Assembly (NCBI GenBank): GCA_963744575.1
Contig: CAVUUF010000017.1
Location: 1 to 64,000 of the forward strand
Direction: 5' to 3'
Length of the DNA: 64,000 bases
DNA from: Palsa-504 sp963744575
GTDB lineage: Bacteria > Actinomycetota > Actinomycetes > Streptosporangiales > Streptosporangiaceae
The translations under genes were made by a program, and so were the position numbers. This document shows positions 36,146-44,557 of the stretch, one piece after another. Under the pieces are notes generated by a model, which was given only the letters and a program-made list of their open reading frames with translations, had not been told where the DNA came from and searched no databases. Each line of letters begins with the position of its first letter. Within the stretch, counting starts at the first letter, position 1.

Positions 36146-36166
36146 GCGCTAGTTCCTACTATCTAG
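36146..36166 (+). repeat. Right copy of 21-bp direct repeat
   Basis: Identical to 32551-32571. It contains the TAG stop of the Wzx-like gene (complement of CTA at 36159-36161), so the recombination site lies at the very end of that gene. Confidence 0.8.
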
Positions 36167-37676
36167 GCTTCCGTCCCTGCTCACATGGCCCAGAGCCGCT
36201 GGCGAGGAACCAGGCCTGGTGAACTTGGCCCGGGCGGCGGCGGCCCGGTAAGGCCCCGCGCGCGCCTGCCCGGTGCCGCGACTGCGTTGCGGTCGGTGGT
36301 GTGGTCTGCCGGTGGCGCCCGGCGCCCATGGCGGTGCGAAATACCGCGGGGCCGGTCAACAGTGCCTCGAAGAACGCTTCGGCCAGCAGCGCGATCGACA
36401 TACCCAGCAGGCCGCCTGCCCTAGCGCCAACCACCGCGACGGCTATCATCAAGGCGAAGAATGCCGTCAAGACGACGGCCGCGCGTGTTATCCGGCCGGT
36501 TGCCCGGCACACCGCGACGTACATCGTCCACGTGACATTCGGCACGTAACAGAGGGTCAGCAACATCATGGGCACTGTCGCCGTGCGCGCGTAGTCGACC
36601 CCGTACACGCTGAGCACCCAATGGGCAGACAGGCAGAGGGCGACCATCACCGGCAGCCCGATCGAGTACGACAGCCGCAACGCGAAGCGCAGCTTCCGGG
36701 CGATCGCCTGAGGGTCGTTCGCCGCCACCGCGAACAAGGCAGTCGAAAGGTGCCCCGGAATGATTGACAAGAAGCCGGTCATCGCCGTGGCGACGTAGAA
36801 GGCGGCGTTCGCGGACGGTGACACTAGCACGGTGACCAGCAGCGGGAGGAGCGAAGGTGGCACTGCAACGGCGATATTGAGCCAGTTGTGAGCCATCACG
36901 GTCCGGCCGAGGCCCCGGAGGACTCCCCACTCCGGGCGGGCCAGTATCCGCGTGCCGTGGAATCTCAGCCAGATGGCGACTGGCACGAACGACAGCGCCA
37001 TCCCGACTACCCAGGACAGCATGATGCCGAGACCGAATTGATCATGCAGTACCAGCGCGCCAGCGACCACGATCAGCAGCTTGACCAATCCGAACACCAT
37101 GTTGCGCGCCAGTTGCAGCCCACCGCGCAGCACGCCGATCGTCGCCAGGTCGAATACCAGGGCTATCCCCGTCACCGTTACCCCAGCCGCGAACAGCGCT
37201 GCGTGACCGGGCGTGCCGAGCATGTCCGCGAAGCGCTTGCTTATGTGCGGAGCCACGGCGGCGAACCCGGCCCCGAGTGCGAGTGACCCTAGACCGCAGG
37301 CGAGCAGCGCAGCGACGGCAAGGCCAGCGCGAGCCTCCTGGTGCCGGGGAAGCTCGCTGATGAGCAACGTGCCGAGACCGAACATGCCGATCGTGCCGAG
37401 CAGTGTCATGGCCGATATCGAGGCCGACCCGTAACCGACGGCCTGCTGGCTGAACGACCGGGCCGCCACTGTCCAGTAGGCGAGCCCAAGCAGGGATGTC
37501 ACGCCGGTCGTTGCGGCGAGGCTGCCAGCGTTAGCAAGCAGGTCCGAGTGTCGCCGCCATGCGCCTATGACGGCTGTCCGCGGGGAGCGCGGCGGCGCTG
37601 CTGCCCGGTGGTCCCGTTCGGGCGCGTGGGTACTGACCCCGACGACCCGCCGGTTTATCACCTGCCCGCTGCCCAT
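36159..37676 (-). CDS. Wzx-like polysaccharide/lipid-linked exporter
   Basis: About 505 residues from the ATG at 37676 (a GTG at 37739 is an alternative). There are some 12-14 membrane segments, beginning GSLAATTGVTSLLGLAYWTV, and the general MATE/Wzx superfamily pattern. It would flip a lipid-linked glycan across the membrane. Its last residues (SGPCEQGRKPR) end inside the right direct repeat, so the native C-terminus may have been changed by the insertion. Confidence 0.78.
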   Translation of the reverse strand: MGSGQVINRRVVGVSTHAPERDHRAAAPPRSPRTAVIGAWRRHSDLLANAGSLAATTGVTSLLGLAYWTVAARSFSQQAVGYGSASISAMTLLGTIGMFGLGTLLISELPRHQEARAGLAVAALLACGLGSLALGAGFAAVAPHISKRFADMLGTPGHAALFAAGVTVTGIALVFDLATIGVLRGGLQLARNMVFGLVKLLIVVAGALVLHDQFGLGIMLSWVVGMALSFVPVAIWLRFHGTRILARPEWGVLRGLGRTVMAHNWLNIAVAVPPSLLPLLVTVLVSPSANAAFYVATAMTGFLSIIPGHLSTALFAVAANDPQAIARKLRFALRLSYSIGLPVMVALCLSAHWVLSVYGVDYARTATVPMMLLTLCYVPNVTWTMYVAVCRATGRITRAAVVLTAFFALMIAVAVVGARAGGLLGMSIALLAEAFFEALLTGPAVFRTAMGAGRHRQTTPPTATQSRHRAGARGALPGRRRPGQVHQAWFLASGSGPCEQGRKPR

Positions 37677-37921
37677 CGGAGTGAGGATAATCGGAGATTG
37701 ACGTGACGCGATCCGGCCAGCACGCCTGACCCGATGCACACGCTTCGATCGTTGTCTGCCTCAGCCCTGTCCGTCGAGCGCGTGAGCGACTCCGATGCGG
37801 AGCGCGGCACCGGACTGGTGATCCGCCTATCTTCCCTAGAACCCATAACCCCCTCATTGCGTTGGTACCGATGAGCCACGGTCTCCGGGTGGCGGAACGG
37901 GCCGCAGCCGACCGCCAGGCG

Positions 37922-37975
37922 CAGGGCTCCAGCGTGTTCGGGAATTATCCGTTTTGCCCGGCATGTGAATATAGG
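37922..37975. repeat. Motif shared with 13676-13725
   Basis: It contains ATTATCCGTTTTGCCCGG then CATGTGAATATAGGA, very close to the block at 13676-13725. It covers the last codons and stop of the acyltransferase gene, so the repeat supplies that protein's final residues (RFLYSHAGQNG). Confidence 0.5.
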
Positions 37976-38979
37976 AACCTATCTTCTGTGGAAGGACCGA
38001 GCCCCGCGGCTGGTGACCTGTCCCGCTGCGCCCCGATTAGCCCGAGGCCGACAAGAGAGCCCGTTGTCGCCCAGAACTCCCAGTGGGCCGGGTTCCTCCG
38101 GATAGCGGTGCTCACCTCGGCGGCGCAGCGCTTGAATGCCGTCGCTGTTTCTCCTTCCACTGGCACTGGCGCGGAGATCTCCAGCACCTGGTGGCGGTAG
38201 TCGGCGGCGCGGTACACGAAACCCATGAGCAGCGGCGCGCCCGTCACCTGGGCGAGGGCCACTGCCCCTGGCAGCAGCGTGGCCCGGCGGCCGAGGAAGG
38301 GAACCTCGACGGCGCGGGCCCGGTCGCTGTCCAGCGGCCGCGCGTCGATCGCGATCGTCACCACCTCATTGGCGCGGAGCGCGGCAGCTGCCAGCACCCC
38401 GACCTCGGGCCGACCAGGCCATGGCTCGATGTTCGGCCGCTGCCGGTGGCGCCGCATGGGCCTGGAGTAGAGCTCCCAGAGCCGCCGCTCGACGGATGAC
38501 ATGCTGGCTTCGTACTTGTACCACCAGCGTCCAATGCTGGTGACCGGGAAGCCGCTGGCGTGCAGCACCGAGAAGCCGCTGGGGTGCGAGCCGAAGTGGC
38601 CGGTGCAAAGGATGGCTCCCTTGCCCGCGGCCAGGGCGGCCTCCAGGTGTTCCCGCCCACGGATCTCGACCAGCCGCCGCAGCGGCCGCGCCCCGTGCCG
38701 CAGCCGCTTCACGTCGACCGCCTCGCAGGAGGCGAGCCGGAACCATTCCCGGGTTACCTGCTGCGCCGCCGCCGGGCTGAGCTCGTCCCCGAGCACCAGC
38801 CGCAGGTTGCGAGCTATCTCGGTGCGCTGCCCGGCCCGGCACCGGAAAAGCAAGTCGCCGCGCCAGCATGCGATGCGATAGCCGAGGACGGCCGGCAGGC
38901 GGCCCAGGACCGGCGCGGCTGCTGAGTAGGCCGCGCGTTCTACGATGCGCAGCAGCCTCCTCGTTCGGTTGTCACCCAT
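37945..38979 (-). CDS. LpxL/HtrB-like acyltransferase
   Basis: 344 residues. The family pattern includes QRTEIARNLRLVLGDELS, GAILCTGHFGSHPSGFSVLH, a PatA-like IGRWWYKYEASMSSVERRLW and VVTIAIDAR. The usual catalytic HxxxxD/E (as in HFGNWE) is HFGSHP here, lacking the acidic residue. It overlaps the carrier-protein gene by 8 bases and probably takes an acyl or aminoacyl group from that carrier. The usual substrate class (lipid acylation) may not apply. Confidence 0.75.
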   Translation of the reverse strand: MGDNRTRRLLRIVERAAYSAAAPVLGRLPAVLGYRIACWRGDLLFRCRAGQRTEIARNLRLVLGDELSPAAAQQVTREWFRLASCEAVDVKRLRHGARPLRRLVEIRGREHLEAALAAGKGAILCTGHFGSHPSGFSVLHASGFPVTSIGRWWYKYEASMSSVERRLWELYSRPMRRHRQRPNIEPWPGRPEVGVLAAAALRANEVVTIAIDARPLDSDRARAVEVPFLGRRATLLPGAVALAQVTGAPLLMGFVYRAADYRHQVLEISAPVPVEGETATAFKRCAAEVSTAIRRNPAHWEFWATTGSLVGLGLIGAQRDRSPAAGLGPSTEDRFLYSHAGQNG

Positions 38980-39235
38980 GCGCGGCCTGCTGCTTTTCGG
39001 GCTCCCGGGCGCGGAGGTAGGCGCAGATCGTGTTGATGCTGGCGAAAATCTCCGGGAGCAGGTCCGCTTCCCCCATCGTGATCCCGAACCGCTCCTCCAG
39101 GAAGACCACCAGCCTGAGGAGGCTCAGCGAATCGAGAATGCCGCTGTCCAGAAGTGATGTCTCGTCCGCCAGCGGCAGCAGCGCCGGGTCCCGGACGAAT
39201 TCGCGGCTGATATAGTCGTTGATGACCGTCTCCAC
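38972..39235 (-). CDS. Acyl/peptidyl carrier protein
   Basis: 87 residues from the GTG at 39235, preceded by GGAAGGAAC. The phosphopantetheine serine is in LLDSGILDSLSLLRLVVFLE. Its gene is 26 bases after the proper stop of the adenylation-domain gene and overlaps the acyltransferase. It would carry the activated amino acid. Because of a frameshift upstream, an uncorrected reading would fuse it to the adenylation domain. Confidence 0.88.
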   Translation of the reverse strand: METVINDYISREFVRDPALLPLADETSLLDSGILDSLSLLRLVVFLEERFGITMGEADLLPEIFASINTICAYLRAREPEKQQAAHG

Positions 39236-39261
39236 TCGAGCACGTTCCTTCCGTGTGTCTG

Positions 39262-40906
39262 CTACCCCTTGTCCGGTCGGCCGTCTCCGGCCGGTTCCAG
39301 CTCGGGCTGCTGCTCGCCGCCGAGGCCGGCCCGGTCGACCTTGCCGGTCGAGGTTCTCGGCAGCGTCTCGCGGAACTCGACCAGGTTCTGGCACCATGTA
39401 GTCCGGCAGCCACTGCCGGCAGTGATCCAGCACGTCCTCGCGGGTGAGGTCGCCCGCGCCGTCCGCGGTGACAACCGCCCGGAGGCGGCTGCCGAGCAGC
39501 TCATCCGGCACCGGCAGCACTGCTGCCTCCCGGATGGCCGGGTGCCGGTACAGCGCGGCTTCCACCTCTCCCAGTTCCACCCGGTAGCCGCGAATCTTCA
39601 CCATACTGTCCCGGCGGCCGAGATAGGCGTAGTTTCCTGCAGGATCCAAGGTCACCAGGTCACCGGTCCGGTACACCAGCTCGTCGGACTCTACCCGGAA
39701 CGGGTTCCGGACCAGCGCCTCGCTGGTCTTGGCCGACTGTCCCCAGTACCCGCGCATCAGCGAGGGACCCCGCACGTACAGCTCGCCCTCCTCACCGGGC
39801 CGGGACACCCGGCCGCCTTCGCTGGTGACCGCGAACACCTCGGTGTTGGCGCAGGCCTTCCCGATCGGGGCCGGCCGGGCGCCAGCCCCGCCCGCAGGCA
39901 CCTCGAACGCCGTGCATACGTTGGTCTCGGTCGGCCCATACCAGTTGAGGTAGCGGGGGTGCGGCAATTCGGCCATCAGCCGGGCGAGATGCTTGGGGGG
40001 GAACACCTCCCCGGCGAAGATCACCGTCCGCAGACCCGACAGGTCGAACTGCCGCAGGCTGCCGTAGCAGGCGAGCAGCGTGAGGACCGAGGGCACCGAG
40101 TACCAGACCGAGATCCGCTCGGCTTCCAGCCACTTCGCGATCGATACCGGGAAGGTGGCTGCTCCGTCGGGAAGCACCGTCAGGCATGCGGCGGCCTGGC
40201 AGGTGGCGAAGATGTCGAAGACCGACAGGTCGAAGTGCAGCGGCGCGGGGCTGCAGACCCGGTCCTGCTCGCTGAGCCCGGCAGCGGCTGCCGCCCACTC
40301 GACAAACGTGAGCGAGTTGCGGTGGGAGATCATCACCCCCTTCGGGGTGCCAGTCGATCCCGACGTGTACAGGATGTACGCCAGGTCGGTCTCGATCGCC
40401 CGTTCCTCCGCCAGTGGCTCTCCTGATTCCTCGGCCACCGCGGTCCACGGCACAACGGGCGCGCCCTGGGCCGGGGCAACGACCGCCTTCTCATGCCCCG
40501 GGCGGCCGGGAACGCTCGCCACCACCACACCGGGCGGCCGGGGAACCGCGCCGGCCACGGTGGCTGCCTGGGACATCCTTGCCTCGTCCGCCACGATCAC
40601 GGCGGCGCCACTGTCCCGCACGATGTGGCCGAGCCGCCCGGCGGGTGCCTTCGGGTCGAGCGGCACGTAGCAGGCCCCGGCCTTCAACGCCCCGTATATC
40701 CCGATGACGGCGGCGGCCGACTTGGGGGCGAGGATCCCGACCCGGTCGCCGGGCGCCACGCCCAGGCGCAGCAGCGCCCGGGCCACCTTGTTACTCAGCT
40801 GGTCCAGCTCCCGGTAGGTGAGCAGGCAGTCCCCGGACGCTACCGCCGGCCGCTGCGGCTGCCGCGCCGCAGCCTCGGTCAGCAGCCGCTGCAGTAGATA
40901 CGCCAT
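39262..40906 (-). pseudogene. Stand-alone amino acid adenylation domain, frameshifted before its last core motif
   Basis: From the ATG at 40906 the NRPS-type A domain is intact through YILYTSGSTGTPKGVMIS (A3), LHFDLSVFDIF, NWYGPTETNV (A5), GELYVRGPSLMRGYW, YRTGDLVTL (A7) and GRRDSMVKIRGYRVELGEVE (A8). At about 39393 the frame changes. The correct frame continues NLVEFRETLPRTSTGKVDRA (A10 with the catalytic lysine) to a stop at 39262. As read, the gene loses A10 and runs in frame into the carrier protein. A substrate cannot be read reliably. Confidence 0.8.
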
Positions 40907-40958
40907 CGCGCTTCCTTTCTGGTTGCCCCGCCGGGGATGGCTCGCCTGCCCGGGTGGC

Positions 40959-42104
40959 TCAGAGCCCGAGCATCCGGGCTAGTACCACCCGCTGGATCTC
41001 CGAGGTGCCCGAGTAAATGGTGCTGGCGACCGCATCCCGGAGGTCCCGCTCGATCCCGGCTTCCTTCATGTAGCCGTAGGCCCCGTGGACCTGGATCGCG
41101 TCCTGGCTGGAGTGCACCCATGCCTCGCTGGTGAACAGCTTCGCGGCGGCCGCCTCCGCCGGGGCGGACCTGCCCTGCTGCTTCAGCCATGCCACCCGGT
41201 AGATCAGCGACCTCGCCGCCTCCAGCCGCACGTACATGTCGGCCAGCTTGCCGGACACACCCTGGAACTTCCCGATGGGCTGGCCGAACTGCTCACGTGA
41301 CCGCGCATACTCCGCACACGCCTCGAGCTGCCGCCGCATCGCGCCCACCACGCTGGCGAAAAGGCAGCTCCGTTCCCATTCCATGGACGAGTTGAAGATC
41401 GCCATCCCCGCCCCCTCGGGCCCCAGCCGGCTCCCGGCGGGAACCAGGCAGTCCTGGAGCGTCGCCTCGCCCATCGGCGAGGTCCGCAGGCCCATCTTCT
41501 CGAAGCTGCCGCTCACTGCGAGCCCCGGCGTCCCCGCGTCGACGAGAAAGGCGGAGAGCCCGGCCAGTCCGGGCCGTCCCGGGTCCGCAGCGTAGACCAG
41601 CAGCACGTCAGCGACCGGGGCGTTGGTGATGTACTGCTTGGTCCCCTTGAGGAGGTAGTGGTCACCGCGCCGCTCGGCGCGGGTGTGCATGTGCAGCGCG
41701 TCGGAACCGGAGCCAGGCTCGGTCATCGCGTGCGCGCCGATAAGGTCCCCCGACACCATCCCGGGCAGGTACGCCCGCTGCTGCGCCGGGGTACCGAAGA
41801 TCATCAGCGGCAGCTCGACGCTCCATATCTGCGCGTTGAGGGAGAACAGAAGCCCGTTATCCTGGCACCCGTATCCTAGGGCCTCCATGACCAGGGCCGT
41901 CGTAACGATATCGCTGCCCGCGCCGCCCAGCTCGGCGGGGATCGGCAGGCCCTGCACCCCGAACTTGGCACATGCCTGCCACGCCTCCCGCGGGAACTCC
42001 CCAGCATCCTCGCGCTTCACCAGGTCCCGGTTTAGCTCCCGCCGGGCGAAGGCGGCCGCCGCCTCCGTCAGCTCGCGCTGCTCGGCGCTCAGTGAGAAAT
42101 CCAC
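40959..42104 (-). CDS. Acyl-CoA dehydrogenase-family flavoprotein
   Basis: 381 residues from a GTG at 42104. FAD and substrate motifs are IGAHAMTEPGSGSDALHM, KQYITNAPVADVLLV and QVHGAYGYMKEAGIERDLRD, ending GTSEIQRVVLARMLGL. It lies upstream of the adenylation domain and carrier protein. That trio mirrors the prolyl-carrier oxidising sets of prodiginine and aminocoumarin pathways (A domain, carrier, dehydrogenase), so it may oxidise a carrier-bound amino acid rather than a CoA ester. This is inference. Confidence 0.88.
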   Translation of the reverse strand: MDFSLSAEQRELTEAAAAFARRELNRDLVKREDAGEFPREAWQACAKFGVQGLPIPAELGGAGSDIVTTALVMEALGYGCQDNGLLFSLNAQIWSVELPLMIFGTPAQQRAYLPGMVSGDLIGAHAMTEPGSGSDALHMHTRAERRGDHYLLKGTKQYITNAPVADVLLVYAADPGRPGLAGLSAFLVDAGTPGLAVSGSFEKMGLRTSPMGEATLQDCLVPAGSRLGPEGAGMAIFNSSMEWERSCLFASVVGAMRRQLEACAEYARSREQFGQPIGKFQGVSGKLADMYVRLEAARSLIYRVAWLKQQGRSAPAEAAAAKLFTSEAWVHSSQDAIQVHGAYGYMKEAGIERDLRDAVASTIYSGTSEIQRVVLARMLGL

Positions 42105-42445
42105 GCCGTACCCTTCACTTCCTCAGCAATCATTCACTTCCTCCTCAGGTACCGGCTGTACCACACAAGACGCGGAGATGCCATGAGGGGTTTACTGCCC
42201 GACCAGGCTGGGTCCCGGCCAGAGCCTCCGAGTTTGAAGTGGGGGCCGACGCAACCCTCAGGTAATTGCTCGAACGCTTACCCGAGAAAGCTCATGACCG
42301 TCCGCCAGGCCAGGGACGGGCGCGATAGCCGGCTCGGTCAGCTCGAGTTCGCCAACTAACATCCGCCTCGACGGCCCCGCCGGGCCAACCGACGCTCCGC
42401 CCGTTAGGATCGGGGGTTCCACCAGTTTTCCCCTCCGTCGCGCGC
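42105..42445. other. 340-bp gap between LicD-like and dehydrogenase genes
   Basis: No frame shows a family pattern. The dehydrogenase ribosome site (GAAGTGAAGGG) lies at its near end. The gap is long enough for a promoter serving the downstream genes on the minus strand, but no motif is certain. Confidence 0.4.
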
Positions 42446-43201
42446 TTATCTTTGCCACGTCTTGCTAGCGGTCCGATTGCTGAGACCGCCGACTTTACCG
42501 GTGGGGTTCGCGGCAATAGACTGCAGGTCTGCGATGCCGCCCTCCCAATCATACTCGAAGCCATGTGAAGGGCGACGTACTTCGATATCTGGCCCGTTCA
42601 TGTAGTCCCAGGATGGATCAGGGATCTCCCAAGCTCCGTACATCGACCGCAGCTCAAGTTCATGGTCCTCGTGCTTGAGCCAGGTCCGGCCGAGGAACGA
42701 GAAGGGAACCATGGCCTGCTCCGGCAGATAAGCTTCTAGTTCAATCGGCCCGGCCTGCTCGAGGCCATACATGAAGTAACGAAGACGACCCGATTCCGGG
42801 AACATACGGAAGAACTCAAAACGGGCACCACGGCGCATGACGGTAATCTCCGTTACATATCCGTCATTATTGACGAAGTACCGATCGCATTTGAAACCGG
42901 CCTCAACAATGGCGGGCATGGCGCTAATCAAACGCTGGAAATCGTCGTCGGCCACCGCGAAATCCGCGTCCATGCTGTCATGGGAAAGGATTGCCCCGTC
43001 GCGGACCCAGCCCAGCAGCAGCCCTCCCCACACCCAGTAATGACCGCGGAGCTCGGTGGACTCCAGAGCATCGTGAAGGTCCCGCAGGTCAGACGCGAAG
43101 AGCTCGGCCAGCCGAGACCGCAGCGCCGGGATGCGCCGCGCGTGAACGGCCATACGTTCCGCGGCAAACCGCCGCATCCGGAATACTGCGCTGCTCATCA
43201 C
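42446..43201 (-). CDS. LicD/fukutin-like family protein
   Basis: 251 residues. The core is YWVWGGLLLGWVRDGAILSH then DSMDADFAVADDDF, the Gly-Arg and Asp-x-Asp nucleotidyltransferase-fold pattern of LicD-type proteins. LicD transfers phosphocholine from CDP-choline to surface glycans. In a cluster with a cytidylyltransferase and probable AEP synthesis, a phosphonate-transfer role is attractive. The family call is firm; the substrate is inferred. Confidence 0.72.
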   Translation of the reverse strand: MMSSAVFRMRRFAAERMAVHARRIPALRSRLAELFASDLRDLHDALESTELRGHYWVWGGLLLGWVRDGAILSHDSMDADFAVADDDFQRLISAMPAIVEAGFKCDRYFVNNDGYVTEITVMRRGARFEFFRMFPESGRLRYFMYGLEQAGPIELEAYLPEQAMVPFSFLGRTWLKHEDHELELRSMYGAWEIPDPSWDYMNGPDIEVRRPSHGFEYDWEGGIADLQSIAANPTGKVGGLSNRTASKTWQR

Positions 43202-43392
43202 GATGCCAAGACCGCGAACTCGGGCAGCTCCGGGCGAAACGGCGCACTCCCGCAGCTAGCCATGGAGACACCTTCGATCCGAACTGGCAGGGCACCCTGG
43301 GAGATGGAGAATGGCGCCATATCGTCCTCTCGTAGCGTTGACAGCGGCCCGGGGCAAGCCCAAACGACCGATCACCCGCATTCCTGCGGCGC

Positions 43393-43686
43393 TTAGTACC
43401 ATGCGTGAATCCACAGCATGACCGTGGTGAGAAGGACCAGCACGGCCAGGCTGAGCACCAACGACATAGCCGGTTCGGACCATCGTCCCATTCGTGACCA
43501 GTTGCTGACGATAGCCCGCCCGGGCACGAAGAACGCGAAGGCTAGAGCCAGCAGAACCCGAGGTGGCCCGTACCTGCCGACGAAGACCAGCGCGACCAGC
43601 AAGACCGTCAGCAGAATCGCGGTCATATCAAGCATGTAGCCTTGCCGGACCGCAGGTTGCCCGGCGTCTCCGGTTCGGTTAGCCAC
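43393..43686 (-). CDS. Small membrane protein, DUF1616-like
   Basis: 97 residues from a GTG at 43686 overlapping the methyltransferase stop; ATGs at 43635 and 43626 are alternatives. Two or three membrane helices include ILLTVLLVALVFVGRYGPP then LLALAFAFFVPGRAIVSNW, which resembles the FVPGYA segment of DUF1616 proteins. These occur in surface-glycan loci. Role unknown. Confidence 0.6.
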   Translation of the reverse strand: MANRTGDAGQPAVRQGYMLDMTAILLTVLLVALVFVGRYGPPRVLLALAFAFFVPGRAIVSNWSRMGRWSEPAMSLVLSLAVLVLLTTVMLWIHAWY

Positions 43687-44161
43687 TCGACGATCCCGGG
43701 TCATCGCGCTGCGTATCACGGCGAGCCACCACCAGCGTTGACACTCCGAACCGGCGGAGGCCCGGCGTCCGGTCGAAGAACTGAATGCGGCCCTGATGTG
43801 CCTCGCGTAGGTACCTGGGCAGCCAAGCATATACCTCAAGGACTGGCCAGATGAATCCGCGGCTCTCCAGAACGCCGTCAAAGTACGCATCCGGAAACGG
43901 AAGGTCCTCGCTCTGAGCGACGTGGAACGAAGCATTCGGTAGCTTCCTGGCGGCAGCCTGGACGATCCGTTCCTCCTCGGCGTCCACTCCCACCACCTCG
44001 GCTGCACCCTGCCGCAATAGTTCGGCTGCATAGCCCCCATCTGCGCACCCCAGGTCGAGCCAGCGGCCTCGGACCAGTTCAGCAATGCGGCCCACACGGT
44101 ATGAGACATTAAGGGGCATGGCTGTGGAGTTGCCCGGCTCCGGTCGCATAAGGCTGGTCAT
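43679..44161 (-). CDS. SAM-dependent methyltransferase, apparently internally deleted
   Basis: 160 residues. Class I motifs are RGRWLDLGCADGGYAAELL (motif I), EVVGVDAEEERI, FHVAQSEDLPFPDAYFDGVL. The next part jumps directly to FIWPVLEVYAWLPRYL, where full-length relatives (about 230-250 residues) have another 60-80 residues between. It may be a shortened but working enzyme or a deletion derivative. Confidence 0.65.
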   Translation of the reverse strand: MTSLMRPEPGNSTAMPLNVSYRVGRIAELVRGRWLDLGCADGGYAAELLRQGAAEVVGVDAEEERIVQAAARKLPNASFHVAQSEDLPFPDAYFDGVLESRGFIWPVLEVYAWLPRYLREAHQGRIQFFDRTPGLRRFGVSTLVVARRDTQRDDPGSSSG

Positions 44162-44557
44162 GAGGTCATCCAGTTCAGCGCGCCTACCAGACGCGACTGA
44201 GCGATTGCTCCGCGTCCACGGCTAGGTCTTTTCTGGTACGAGATCCGTACGGCCATGAAGGGTCCCCATCCAAGGTCACTGGTGCAACCAGGCTAGCGTC
44301 TGCGGGTACATGGCAGGATAGCCTCCGTCAGGTTAGCGGGTATCCGTCCTTGTCAGGGCAACGTCACTCTTCCGTGAGGTCCGGTAACCCGGCGGATCGT
44401 ACAGGTACCGATCACTGCGAGCGATCATCTGCAACAATGCGTGATGGCGTCTGCCAGAATCTTGGGTGAAGTTGCGGGTCGCCGGTGCTCCAGTCGTGGG
44501 GTAGGTGCGTCATAGGTATTGGAATCTCGGCCCTGAATTCATCAGGTGAGGACGGCG
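44162..44557. other. Divergent intergenic region (methyltransferase / FemAB-like)
   Basis: Nearly 400 bases, lower in GC than the flanking genes, with no supported coding frame. It contains GATCACTGCGAGCGATC, a small dyad at about 44409-44425. It must contain the start signals for the divergent genes on both sides. Confidence 0.45.

Larger units (their letters stand above)
32551..36166. mobile_element. 3.6-kb integrated element with decayed recombinase genes
   Basis: The element is bounded by identical 21-bp direct repeats. It holds a plus-strand gene cut in two (pieces at 32670-32840 and 35486-36067) and, between the pieces, a minus-strand tyrosine recombinase with a DUF6262 partner, as in Tn554-like modules. 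The right repeat contains the stop codon of the Wzx-like gene, and the left repeat is 160 bases upstream of pepM. Insertion has therefore separated two co-directional parts of one gene cluster. Confidence 0.75.

Noticed and set aside
38972..40906. A genuine adenylation-carrier two-domain protein
   Set aside because: The intact A10 motif, a stop codon and a ribosome site for a separate carrier protein are all present in the expected places, so the fusion is a by-product of the frameshift.
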